From Anaerocolumna chitinilytica (lineage in GTDB: Bacteria > Bacillota > Clostridia > Lachnospirales > Lachnospiraceae), in NCBI RefSeq assembly GCF_014218355.1, contig NZ_AP023368.1:2732001-2796000 (forward strand): a stretch of 64,000 bases of DNA, read 5' to 3'. The notes below the pieces were generated by a model that saw only the letters and a program-made list of their open reading frames with translations, was not told the DNA's origin and searched no databases. Both the position numbers and the translations under genes were made by a program. Positions 52,961 through 60,977 of the stretch are shown one piece after another. Numbering within the stretch: position 1 is the first letter of the stretch; each line of letters begins with the position of its first letter.

Positions 52961-53716
52961 CTGCTGACAGAGGTTAAATTTTCAATTGAAGGTAATGAAA
53001 TTCCTGTACAAGTGGTATATTCAAAACGAAAAACCATCAGCCTGGAGATTAAAGCAGAAGGCAGGATAATCGCCAGAATACCAAATTTATTACCGGATAA
53101 AGAAATCAGGAGAATTATAGAAATAAATAAATCAAAATTATATTCTAAATACAAAGAATATTACATGGAGGGGAATCATCAGCTCTTAGGAGCAAAAGGA
53201 TATGGTGATATCTATTACAACGGTGCAACCCTTCCCTTTGTACTGGGAGATATAAAGCTTATCCTTGAAAAAGGCCATGGGATAGAAGATTCAAAAATTT
53301 ATTATCGGAGGCTTACGGATGGAAGCAGAACTCTTACGGTCATTACTGATTCGGAGGATTTTGACTTCATACGAAATTGCATCACCAACTGGTATCGGAA
53401 ATATGCCAAGGAAACCTTGGCCAAAAAGACTGTTTATTACAGCAAGCTAATGCAGACGAGTTACAACAGACTCACAGTAAAAGAGCAGAAAACCAGATGG
53501 GGCAGCTGCAGCAGTAAAGGCAATCTGAATTTCAACTGGAAATTAATGATGATGCCTGAGGCAGCCATAGACTATGTTGTTGTTCATGAATTGGCGCATC
53601 GGAAGCATATGAATCATTCGTCTTCTTTTTGGAGAGAAGTCGAGAAAACACTGCCGGATTACAGAGATAGAAGAGAATGGCTTAAGAAAAACGGACGATA
53701 TTTTTCAATCTACTAA
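52961..53716 (+). CDS. YgjP/SprT-like metallopeptidase-fold protein (DUF45, M48-related)
   Basis: A zinc-metallopeptidase-like cytosolic protein of about 251 aa. Seen: RKTISLEIKAEGRIIARIPN (the YgjP N-terminal sheet), TRWGSCSSKGNLNFNW, and the zinc site HELAHRKHMNHS. The conserved N-terminal sheet begins upstream of the first usual start codon (GTG 53012, no ribosome binding site). CTG 52961 sits 9 nt after a strong AAGGAGG and would restore the missing 17 residues (LLTEVKFSIEGNEIPVQ). CTG 52964 is an alternative. A protease or peptide-related role is presumed; YgjP-like proteins have been linked to nucleic-acid-associated proteolysis only loosely. Confidence 0.8.
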   Translation: MLTEVKFSIEGNEIPVQVVYSKRKTISLEIKAEGRIIARIPNLLPDKEIRRIIEINKSKLYSKYKEYYMEGNHQLLGAKGYGDIYYNGATLPFVLGDIKLILEKGHGIEDSKIYYRRLTDGSRTLTVITDSEDFDFIRNCITNWYRKYAKETLAKKTVYYSKLMQTSYNRLTVKEQKTRWGSCSSKGNLNFNWKLMMMPEAAIDYVVVHELAHRKHMNHSSSFWREVEKTLPDYRDRREWLKKNGRYFSIY

Positions 53717-53733
53717 TAGATAAGGAGATAGTG

Positions 53734-54081
53734 ATGCTATTTTTATGGTACCCCAAATGTACAACATGTCAGAAAGCAAAGAAGTGGTTAGATGACAATA
53801 ATATTATATATGAAGCAAGAGATATAAAAACAGACAATCCTACGGCTGTAGAATTAAAAGAATGGCACAAAATAAGCGGTATGCCGCTAAAACGATTTTT
53901 TAATACCAGCGGAATGCTGTATAAGGAATATGGATTAAAAGACAAGCTGCCAGATATGAAAGAGGAAGAACAGATAGATATCCTTGCCTCAGATGGGATG
54001 CTTGTTAAAAGACCATTGATTATTGATGGAGATAAGGTATTAATAGGATTTAAGGAAGAGGATTGGATTGTATTGAAGTAG
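53734..54081 (+). CDS. ArsC/Spx-family thioredoxin-like protein
   Basis: A small protein of 115 aa with the ArsC/Spx/YffB fold. Seen: YPKCTTCQKAKKWLDDNN with a CxxC pair at the start, an ARDIKTDNPTAVELKEWH segment, and VKRPLIIDGDKVLIGFKEEDW with the conserved Arg and cis-Pro. Such proteins are arsenate reductase relatives or transcription regulators of the Spx type. Position behind YgjP (18 nt) suggests cotranscription. The start is ATG 53734, 6 nt after AAGGAG; the adjacent GTG 53731 is less likely. Confidence 0.88.
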   Translation: MLFLWYPKCTTCQKAKKWLDDNNIIYEARDIKTDNPTAVELKEWHKISGMPLKRFFNTSGMLYKEYGLKDKLPDMKEEEQIDILASDGMLVKRPLIIDGDKVLIGFKEEDWIVLK

Positions 54082-54082
54082 G

Positions 54083-54134
54083 AAAAAGGCCTTTTATAAG
54101 AAATTATATTAATTCTTATAAAGGGCCTTTTTAA
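54083..54134. terminator. Intrinsic terminator after the ArsC/Spx-like gene
   Basis: AAAAAGGCCTTTTATAAGAA (54083-54102) pairs with TTCTTATAAAGGGCCTTTTT (54113-54132) apart from a bulge. It ends in TTTTT on the plus strand and AAAAA on the other side, so it can serve both directions. Confidence 0.85.
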
Positions 54135-54239
54135 CGAGTCCTTAGAGATAATTCTTTATTCTACAAATGACGAACAATTAATTCTATTTCAGTAGAATGA
54201 ATTTATAAGCCTTTATACCTCTTAAATATTGCTTCTGAA

Positions 54240-56312
54240 TCAGGTACCGGAACCATTGTCAGTGCTGTTTGAATTATCACTGTTATTTGGGGCACTTTCC
54301 CCGCTGCCATCGCTGCTGCCACCAAATTTTCCACCAGGACCTTCATTACCAGGGCCGCCTTTGCCGCCGCCAAAACCTCCGGGTCCTCCGGTAGTTTGAA
54401 GGGTTGTATTGGCATTTACAGTGTTAGTGACAGTAAAGGTATATAAGCTGTTTTTGCCTGAATATAAGGTGTATTTATTATCCTTTTCTAATTGAGGAGA
54501 GGATATCATAATATACTGATAATTCTTATCAGGTGTATAGGATAGAAGTTCTTCACCGCTGGCATCCTTTAAGGTTATCTCTGTGCCGCCTGACTGCACA
54601 TTATCAAAGACATAAGCAACGGAATATTGCTTGGAATCCTCGGAAGGAGCCTGTGCCATACCGGAGCTTCCGGCTGCTATTATTGTTCCACCATTCATTG
54701 CAAAGGTAGTATCATAATCAAGGGGGCCGTTGCCGTCATTGGTGGGACCAGATACATATACAGTTCCGTCATTCATGGTAATTGAGCCGTTAGCGTCAAG
54801 ACCGTCTCCTTCAGCGTTTACGGTTATTATTCCGCCATTAATAATAAGTACCCCGTTCCCGCTCGATCCAAAACCTCTCTGGCTGCTGTCTGCAGAAGTA
54901 TTTTCACTGCTGCTGGAAGCATTTAATCCGTCATCGCTGGATACTATAGTAATATTACCGCTGTTTATATTAATTGCTGCACTTTCGATTCCTTCATAAC
55001 TTTTCTTAATATCGAGCTTATTAACGGAAAGGTTAAGTTCTGAATCTGCATGTATACCGTCATCACCGGATGAAATGGTATAAATTCCATCTGTCATAGT
55101 TAAAGTCCCATTGCTATGGAAACTGTCATCCGCACTGTCTGTCGTAAAAGTACCGCCATTAACAGTTAGGACAGAACCTGATTTAAAAGCTTTAGCACTG
55201 GTACTTTCGTTTTCGATAGAACTAGTAGAACCTCCCTGAGAGTTTTGCGGGGAAGTTGCACTGGAAGTACCATCGGTTTCAGAATTTGAATCAGAATTAC
55301 TATCGCCGAAGGACGGTCTTTGTCTGCTATCACCACCAAACCCTCCTCCAAAGTCACTATTTGCTTTCGGGGCAGCATTTTTACTTCCACCGCCTGTTGT
55401 GATCTGAAATTCTCCGTTATTTACAATCAGGCTAGTTTCTGCCTGAAAGCCGTCAGCTCCGCTGGTTATATAAAATGCACCGTCGTCAATGATAAGATAG
55501 CCTTTACTGGAGTCTTCTGAATTAGTGGACTTTATGGCATCACCTGTTGCATTTACGGTTATATTTCCGCTTTTAATGGATACGGAATCTTTTCCGATGA
55601 TTCCATCGTCCACTGAAGTTACATTAATTGTTCCAGCTATAATCTTTAAATCATCTTTAGATTGTATGGCATTGTTATAGTTTGCAGTGACATTCAGACT
55701 GCCGTTGCCATTGATGGTTAAGTCTGCCTTTGAAAAGATAGCAGCACTTGGCTCGTCAGTGGAATCGTCTTCATAGACATAGTTGGCTGCATCAGTTATA
55801 GTATTAGTGCTTGAGTCTGCTAATGTAATATATACATTTTTAGCATTCTTAACGTAAATAGGTGCAGTAGTACTGCTTGAGATTGAAGCATTATTTAATA
55901 CAAGCTTGACATTATCATTATCACCGGCTTCCACTACTATATTTCCATCGGTTAAGGTGCCGCTTAGCACATAAGTACCTGCTTTGGTAATGGTAACAGT
56001 ATTATCTTTTACATTAACACTGCTGTCGCTCCCTGTTATGTTCTTATTCTCAAAGGTAATCTTTACGGCAGATGCTCCGTCCCAGGAAGCATCTAAATCC
56101 TTTTCGCTATATTCACCGGTTGTTTGCGTTACAGTGCTAGTGATAACAGCTTTTGTATCAGATTTGGGAGTTGTATTGGCATCTCTATCAGATGTTTTAT
56201 TAGAGCTATTGGCTATTGAGCTGCTATTTTTATTGGAGCACCCGGTAAATAGTATTAGGCATAGTATGATTACCAAACTTAAGCTTTTTTGAACTCTATT
56301 TCGTTTTGTCAT
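54240..56312 (-). CDS. Cthe_2159-like carbohydrate-binding lipoprotein
   Basis: A 690-aa extracellular lipoprotein (LFTGC, Cys25). A Ser/Asn/Thr-rich linker leads to a long beta-helix-like body with repeats such as KADLTINGNGSLNVTANYNN, DDGIIGKDSVSIKSGNITVN, SADGFQAETSLIVNNGEF, and DDGIHADSELNL. The pattern matches the Cthe_2159 family of Clostridium thermocellum, reported to bind acidic and cellulosic polysaccharides. A low-complexity Ser/Asn insert lies near 310-370, and the tail (about 640-690) is Gly-, Pro- and Ser-rich. It is last in an operon with a DUF4956 and a VTC-domain protein, a grouping common in Clostridia. Confidence 0.85.
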   Translation of the reverse strand: MTKRNRVQKSLSLVIILCLILFTGCSNKNSSSIANSSNKTSDRDANTTPKSDTKAVITSTVTQTTGEYSEKDLDASWDGASAVKITFENKNITGSDSSVNVKDNTVTITKAGTYVLSGTLTDGNIVVEAGDNDNVKLVLNNASISSSTTAPIYVKNAKNVYITLADSSTNTITDAANYVYEDDSTDEPSAAIFSKADLTINGNGSLNVTANYNNAIQSKDDLKIIAGTINVTSVDDGIIGKDSVSIKSGNITVNATGDAIKSTNSEDSSKGYLIIDDGAFYITSGADGFQAETSLIVNNGEFQITTGGGSKNAAPKANSDFGGGFGGDSRQRPSFGDSNSDSNSETDGTSSATSPQNSQGGSTSSIENESTSAKAFKSGSVLTVNGGTFTTDSADDSFHSNGTLTMTDGIYTISSGDDGIHADSELNLSVNKLDIKKSYEGIESAAININSGNITIVSSDDGLNASSSSENTSADSSQRGFGSSGNGVLIINGGIITVNAEGDGLDANGSITMNDGTVYVSGPTNDGNGPLDYDTTFAMNGGTIIAAGSSGMAQAPSEDSKQYSVAYVFDNVQSGGTEITLKDASGEELLSYTPDKNYQYIMISSPQLEKDNKYTLYSGKNSLYTFTVTNTVNANTTLQTTGGPGGFGGGKGGPGNEGPGGKFGGSSDGSGESAPNNSDNSNSTDNGSGT

Positions 56313-56365
56313 ATATTTTACCTTTCAAAGCCTGTAAATTGTTACAGACCTTTACCTTTCCTTGT

Positions 56366-57043
56366 TTATAATTCCATGTTAAGTGTCTGCTGGATTCTGC
56401 CGCAGATTATAGTAAGGTTGCCATTTCGGCAGCGGATATCATCAATCATTTCTTTTTCTTTTACGATATCTAAAAGCTCAATTTCATAATATAATTCATA
56501 CATGCTGCCAAGATTAGTTGTTTTTACTTTGGTAAGAGCAGCTCCTTTTGTATACCTATTAAAGATATCATCGAATATTTCAGTATAATCAAGATTCTCA
56601 GGTATCGTAATGCGAAGTTCTTTCTGAGTGTTTTTCTTTTCACCAAAACTGAAACGGGATAATAGGAATAGAGCGAGTCCTACAATCACTGTAATTAAAA
56701 CAGCGTAAGTAATATAACCCATTCCGGTTGCTAGACCTACTACCATTGCAAAGAAGATACTGCTGATTTCTTTTGAGCTACCAGGAATAGAACGGAAGCG
56801 TACAAGACTGAAAGCCCCCATAACTGCCACACCGGCACCAAGATTACCGTTAACAACCATAATTACAGCCTGTACCAATGCCGGTAACAGGATAAGTGTT
56901 AAGATAAAGTTCTTAGTATAAGTGCCTTGAGTCATATAGATTGCAGCTATAATACCTCCTAATACCAGTGATGTTATTGTGCATATTAAGGCCGTTTCTA
57001 TTGTAAGGCTTCCTGTAACAGAAGCTATAATGCTTGTAAACAT
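56366..57043 (-). CDS. DUF4956-family membrane protein
   Basis: A 225-aa protein with four or five membrane helices in its first 130 residues (SLTIETALICTITSLVLGGI; TYTKNFILTLILLPALVQAV; GAFSLVRFRSIPGSSKEISS between helices) and a cytosolic beta-rich C-terminal domain. The RFRSIPGSSKEI loop is typical of DUF4956. It overlaps the VTC-domain gene by 19 nt and precedes the Cthe_2159-like gene. A function with VTC-type enzymes in polymer synthesis or transport at the membrane has been suggested by gene context only. Confidence 0.88.
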   Translation of the reverse strand: MFTSIIASVTGSLTIETALICTITSLVLGGIIAAIYMTQGTYTKNFILTLILLPALVQAVIMVVNGNLGAGVAVMGAFSLVRFRSIPGSSKEISSIFFAMVVGLATGMGYITYAVLITVIVGLALFLLSRFSFGEKKNTQKELRITIPENLDYTEIFDDIFNRYTKGAALTKVKTTNLGSMYELYYEIELLDIVKEKEMIDDIRCRNGNLTIICGRIQQTLNMEL

Positions 57044-57753
57044 AAGCTTTCATTCCTTTCATCGATTAATTGATTTTTATAAACATTACCATATTTTGAA
57101 AAAGAAACAGGGTAGATTTCTAAATCTGATAAGACACCGGCAAGCCATAAAGGATAGGCATAGGGAACTTTTATTTCCATTAGTACATCACCTTTACGAA
57201 GGAGATATTTACCGCTATCGCCTTCACTTAAGTCAAGTTCAGTCATTCGGCTTCTAATATTTTGGTCAAAAGTAATTCGGATTTCGGAATCTTCTATACC
57301 AAAGAGTGCAATTCGGTCATAAGCCAGATAAACTTTCGGAATTGGTTTGTGGAAACGTAAGAAGTAGTCAATTTCTCTTAGAATCTGACTGTCTGAAGCG
57401 GGTTTTATTCCATGATTTAAATATCTTGCAGATTCTTCTAAGGTCATGGATACCCTTCTTTTGTAAACAATCCCCTTGTATTTCTTCTTGATTTCCAGAA
57501 AAACCGGGGAATCATTATCTGGTACACCATAACTTCGAAGGCGAAGCTTTTCTTTATAAACTGGACCTTCAATGGAGGTTCGTACCAGCTCATAGTCTTC
57601 GGTGTCATAATAGATATTGCAGATGGTATGTAGTCCGTATTGGTCCATTTCCATATAGGGTAGTAATCTTTCTCTTAGTAATTCATACTTCATAACGGTT
57701 AACAGGTATTTTTTTTCTACCCGTTCGAAAATATTATTTTTTATCTGGTTCAT
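57025..57753 (-). CDS. VTC-domain protein (polyphosphate polymerase-like)
   Basis: A 242-aa cytosolic protein of the VTC/CYTH (triphosphate tunnel) type. Seen: IFERVEKKYLLTVMKYELL at the start, NIYYDTEDYELVR, EKLRLRSYG, FLEIKKKYKGIVYKRR, and LLRKGDVLMEIKVPYAYP near the end. The repeated basic and acidic residues on alternating strands form the tunnel. Family members in yeast make polyphosphate; in Clostridia the substrate is not proven. ATG 57753 is chosen 7-8 nt after AAGGAG; the long upstream frame to 57906 reads as untranslated leader. It is first in the operon with DUF4956 and Cthe_2159-like genes. Confidence 0.88.
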   Translation of the reverse strand: MNQIKNNIFERVEKKYLLTVMKYELLRERLLPYMEMDQYGLHTICNIYYDTEDYELVRTSIEGPVYKEKLRLRSYGVPDNDSPVFLEIKKKYKGIVYKRRVSMTLEESARYLNHGIKPASDSQILREIDYFLRFHKPIPKVYLAYDRIALFGIEDSEIRITFDQNIRSRMTELDLSEGDSGKYLLRKGDVLMEIKVPYAYPLWLAGVLSDLEIYPVSFSKYGNVYKNQLIDERNESLCLQAL

Positions 57754-57867
57754 AAACATTGCTCCTTCCTTAAGAAAATGATAAGCTAAAAAAATGTTTC
57801 GTTTGTGTAAAAAGCATGTAAATTCTATGAATTTTATATTTATTAAAAAACATAATTTAACAAAAAG

Positions 57868-57920
57868 ACATAAAAATAAGGATAGCCTAGATTGTGTTAT
57901 TATCACAATCTAAACTATCC
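57868..57920 (-). terminator. Intrinsic terminator after larE
   Basis: GGATAG-CCT-AGATTGTG (57880-57896) pairs with CACAATCT-AAA-CTATCC (57904-57920) around a small internal loop. On the minus strand it runs into TTATTTTTATG. Confidence 0.75.
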
Positions 57921-57951
57921 TCATGTTTTGTATAAATATTAAGTATTTATT

Positions 57952-58755
57952 CTATAATGTCTCGTTCATACTACCTGTTCTGTATCCTTTTAAATCTAAA
58001 GCTGTATAGGAAAAACCAAGACTTTTAAAATACTCCTGAACTTCCTTCATAAGTTCTAAATTCAGGAATTTTTCCATTTCCGGCTGTCCAACTTCAATCC
58101 TTCCGATATCGCCATGATGCCTTACACGTACCTGGCGGAAACCATGATCTAATAGGAATTGCTCAGCCTTATCTACCATCGCAAGCTTTTCTCTGGTTAT
58201 CTTCTGACCATAGGGAAATCTTGAGGAGAGACAGGCAAAGGCAGGTTTATTCCAGGTGGGGAGTCCCATTTCTTTCGATAATATACGGATTTCTTCTTTC
58301 GTAAGTTCAGCCTGACGAAGAGGGCTTAACACTTTATGTTCAGAGACAGCTGTTAGTCCAGGACGATAATCCCCTAAATCATCTATGTTAGAGCCTTCCG
58401 CTATATAAGAGATTCCCTTCGTTTTTGCAATATCGCTAATTTTATCAAACAGTTCATTCTTACATAAATAGCAGCGGTTAACCGGGTTATCTGAAAAACC
58501 GTCTACATCAAGTTCTTCAGACAGGATAACTTCATGAGGAATACCGTATTTGGCAGTAAATTCAACTGCTTCTTTGTATTCTCTCTCCGGATAAGTGGAA
58601 GAGCGGGCAGTGATAGCCAGAACCTTATCACCTAAAACATCAAAAGCTGCTTTTAATAAAAAGGTAGAATCTACACCGCCGGAGAAGGCAATACAAAGAC
58701 TGTCAAGAGCTGAAAGATTCTTCTTTAATAATTCAAATTTTTCTTGTAATTCCAT
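57952..58755 (-). CDS. larE: ATP-dependent sacrificial sulfur transferase LarE
   Basis: A PP-loop enzyme of 267 aa that adenylates the pyridinium dicarboxylate precursor and gives its own sulfur to build the nickel-pincer nucleotide cofactor. Seen: SGGVDST at 25-31 (PP-loop), RCYLCKNELF (Cys95 and Cys98), EGSNIDDLGDYRPG, and ACLSSRFPYGQ with Cys175, which corresponds to the sacrificial Cys176 of Lactobacillus plantarum LarE by my recollection. ATG 58755 sits after AAAGGAG. The other lar genes (larB, larC) and a lactate racemase or similar enzyme are not in this window. Confidence 0.93.
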   Translation of the reverse strand: MELQEKFELLKKNLSALDSLCIAFSGGVDSTFLLKAAFDVLGDKVLAITARSSTYPEREYKEAVEFTAKYGIPHEVILSEELDVDGFSDNPVNRCYLCKNELFDKISDIAKTKGISYIAEGSNIDDLGDYRPGLTAVSEHKVLSPLRQAELTKEEIRILSKEMGLPTWNKPAFACLSSRFPYGQKITREKLAMVDKAEQFLLDHGFRQVRVRHHGDIGRIEVGQPEMEKFLNLELMKEVQEYFKSLGFSYTALDLKGYRTGSMNETL

Positions 58756-58916
58756 ATGAACTCCTTTCATGCGTCATAATTGATTTATTATTATACAACT
58801 ATGAATTGTCAACAATCTAATAGTATAACAGCTTATCAGGTCTTGTCAACAGACAGATTAAAGTGTACAGGATATGACATGAGAAGACTACCTATGGAAA
58901 TGTTTTAGCAGAGAAT

Positions 58917-59825
58917 TTATTTTTCTGGGAAATTATCCTTCTGATATTTACAAATCTTTTCAGGGCCCCGAACTATAGTTCTTACGATATTAAGAGCACC
59001 ATCATCATCTGCTTTTATTCTCCATTCAACCAAATTGATGGTATCATTAATGATTTCGATGCCTGTTAAACCCTTTGAGTGGATACAGCAGCCGGTATTG
59101 TAATAAGGCAGTTCCTTCGCTTTTGGAAAATGCGGTCTGTGTGTGTGTCCGCAGATTAGCATTCGTTTATTATTCCGGATCCAAACCTTATAATTTTTCT
59201 CGATTTTATGTCTCTTATAAAGATTCTTTGCAGGACTGGCAGGATTGTGTAAACCGACTACGTGGAGAAAGCGCCAGATATAACGTAACATTATCATGGA
59301 GATAAACCATAACTGGTCGTTCATTAAGTCCCCCTGATGCCCATGTACCACAAGTATTTCCTGACCGGATTCTCTATGCTTAAGTACAATTGCTTCATAG
59401 GGGGTCAGGTCAGTGAAAAGACTCGTTCGTTTCTGATTATACTCATCATAAAAGCTGTAGTAATTTTTCCTGACATACTTATTTTTCCTCAGATAAATAT
59501 TGTGATTTCCAAATAGGAAGAGCAGCCTTCCCTCATTTGCAAATTTCTTCATACCAAGAAACACATCACTGTGAGCCAGACGAATATGATTAAAGTCTGT
59601 ATATTCCCATAATTCATCTCCGTCACCAACTTCGACGTAGGTGTATCCATTGTTGTAATAGTAATCCAAGGCATGTAAGAAAACATGCTGATTCTTGGCG
59701 AATTCATCGGAAGCGCTGTCATCTCCTCGATGACAGTCACTAAAAAATATATATTTGGAGTTTTTATCAAAATACTCCACTTTAGCTGTTTTATAAGCCT
59801 GTGTAAGGCGCTGTTCGGTAAACAT
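58917..59825 (-). CDS. Calcineurin-type metallophosphoesterase
   Basis: A cytosolic phosphoesterase of 302 aa with the full motif set: FFSDCHRGDD, GDGDELWEY, GNHNIYL, VHGHQGD, and CGHTHRPHF. These bind a two-metal centre. The family resembles UDP-2,3-diacylglucosamine hydrolase-like and related metallophosphoesterases, but the substrate is unknown. ATG 59825 is preceded by AAAGGAG. The frame extends to 60140, but that part overlaps the divergent radical SAM gene and lacks a ribosome binding site. Confidence 0.9.
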   Translation of the reverse strand: MFTEQRLTQAYKTAKVEYFDKNSKYIFFSDCHRGDDSASDEFAKNQHVFLHALDYYYNNGYTYVEVGDGDELWEYTDFNHIRLAHSDVFLGMKKFANEGRLLFLFGNHNIYLRKNKYVRKNYYSFYDEYNQKRTSLFTDLTPYEAIVLKHRESGQEILVVHGHQGDLMNDQLWFISMIMLRYIWRFLHVVGLHNPASPAKNLYKRHKIEKNYKVWIRNNKRMLICGHTHRPHFPKAKELPYYNTGCCIHSKGLTGIEIINDTINLVEWRIKADDDGALNIVRTIVRGPEKICKYQKDNFPEK

Positions 59826-59978
59826 AATAACTCCTTTCGCGAATAATCTATCTTTGTACGTTTTAATCAGGTAAAAGCATGGACAAAAGTTTTGGAATCT
59901 GATACTCTTAATTCTGTACAATCCTGACCGGTTTATGCCGCAAAAGGAAAAAAGTTGATATTGGAATGTGAGAAAGTC

Positions 59979-60881
59979 ATGAAAAGGTTTAAAAAGATTT
60001 ATATAGAGATTACAAATATCTGTAATTTGAATTGCGAATTCTGTCCTAAAACACAAAGGCAGAAGGCTATTCTGACAAAAGAAGAGTTCCAACATATTAT
60101 GAAAGAGATTCAGCCCTATACGGATTATGTTTATTTTCATGTGAAAGGAGAACCTTTACTGCATCCGGAACTTGGTGTATTTTTGGATATCTGCAAGGAT
60201 TATAGTTTAAAGGTCAACATTACTACAAATGGTACTTTATTAATGAAAGTCTTGCCAGAGTTAAAGGGAAAGGAAGCACTAAGACAGGTTAATATTTCTC
60301 TTCACAGCTTCGGCGGAAGGGAAGAGGACAAAGAAAACTACCTTCTGGATATCCTAAAAGCTTCGAAGGAATTGTTAAATACGACAAAGGCAAATATATC
60401 TTACCGCTTTTGGAATCTAAGTAAAGAGGATGATACGATTATAACTGGTACAGAACATAAATTAGAAAGCACAATACAAGAGGATACGGACAAATATTTA
60501 AGAATCCTGGAAAATGAATATGCAATAGAAGGTTCTTTAAACAATATGGTTGCCCCCGGAAGAGGTTTAAAACTTACGGATAGGGTCTACATCAGCAGAG
60601 ATTATCAATTTACCTGGCCGTCCCTTATAGAAGAAGAGGATGAAGGAAAAGGATTTTGCTATGGGTTACGAAGCCATTTGGGTATCTTATCAGATGGAAC
60701 TTTAATTCCCTGCTGCCTTGACGGAGAAGGCGTGATATCTCTTGGAAACATATATGAGGAGTCTTTTGAAAGTATAATTAACAGTCCCCGTGCTATTAGA
60801 ATCTATGAAGGGTTCTCTAATAGAAAAGCAGTGGAAGAGCTCTGCAGAAAATGTGGGTACCGTAAAAAGTTCGGAGTATAA
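59979..60881 (+). CDS. Radical SAM/SPASM-type protein
   Basis: A radical SAM enzyme of 300 aa. Seen: IEITNICNLNCEFCPKT with Cys15, Cys19 and Cys22 for the SAM cluster, VKGEPLLHPEL (the GGEP-type motif in the form KGEP), NITTNGTLL, and a C-terminal Cys cluster (IPCCLDGEGVISLGN, then LCRKCGYRKKFG) that suits a SPASM or twitch auxiliary cluster. The substrate is unknown; peptide modification is common for SPASM proteins, but no precursor peptide is visible next to it. The start may be ATG 59979 or TTG 59955, which has the better ribosome binding site (AAAGGA). Confidence 0.85.
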   Translation: MKRFKKIYIEITNICNLNCEFCPKTQRQKAILTKEEFQHIMKEIQPYTDYVYFHVKGEPLLHPELGVFLDICKDYSLKVNITTNGTLLMKVLPELKGKEALRQVNISLHSFGGREEDKENYLLDILKASKELLNTTKANISYRFWNLSKEDDTIITGTEHKLESTIQEDTDKYLRILENEYAIEGSLNNMVAPGRGLKLTDRVYISRDYQFTWPSLIEEEDEGKGFCYGLRSHLGILSDGTLIPCCLDGEGVISLGNIYEESFESIINSPRAIRIYEGFSNRKAVEELCRKCGYRKKFGV

Positions 60882-60885
60882 AAAG

Positions 60886-60966
60886 GAGCAGTTAATTTCT
60901 GCTTTCACAACCTTTAAGGAATTGACTGGTTCGTGTGAAAGGTAATTAACTGCTCTAATTTTATTT
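60886..60966. terminator. Bidirectional terminator between radical SAM and WG-repeat genes
   Basis: An outer stem GAGCAGTTAATT/AATTAACTGCTC (60886-60897, 60945-60956) and an inner stem CTTTCACA/TGTGAAAG. T-rich ends follow on both strands, so it can terminate both convergent genes. Confidence 0.8.
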
Positions 60967-60977
60967 ATATAATAATT

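Noticed and set aside
54203..54415. Small minus-strand ORF at the end of the Cthe_2159-like gene
   Set aside because: It is an Ala/Val-rich shadow of the Gly-rich tail in another frame with no ribosome binding site.
57754..57906. Longer start for the VTC-domain protein
   Set aside because: The extra residues read as an AT-rich leader in translation; AAGGAG sits before the ATG at 57753.
59826..60140. N-terminal extension of the metallophosphoesterase
   Set aside because: It overlaps the divergent radical SAM gene, is Phe/Leu/Asn-rich without domain character, and a good AAAGGAG-ATG exists at 59825.
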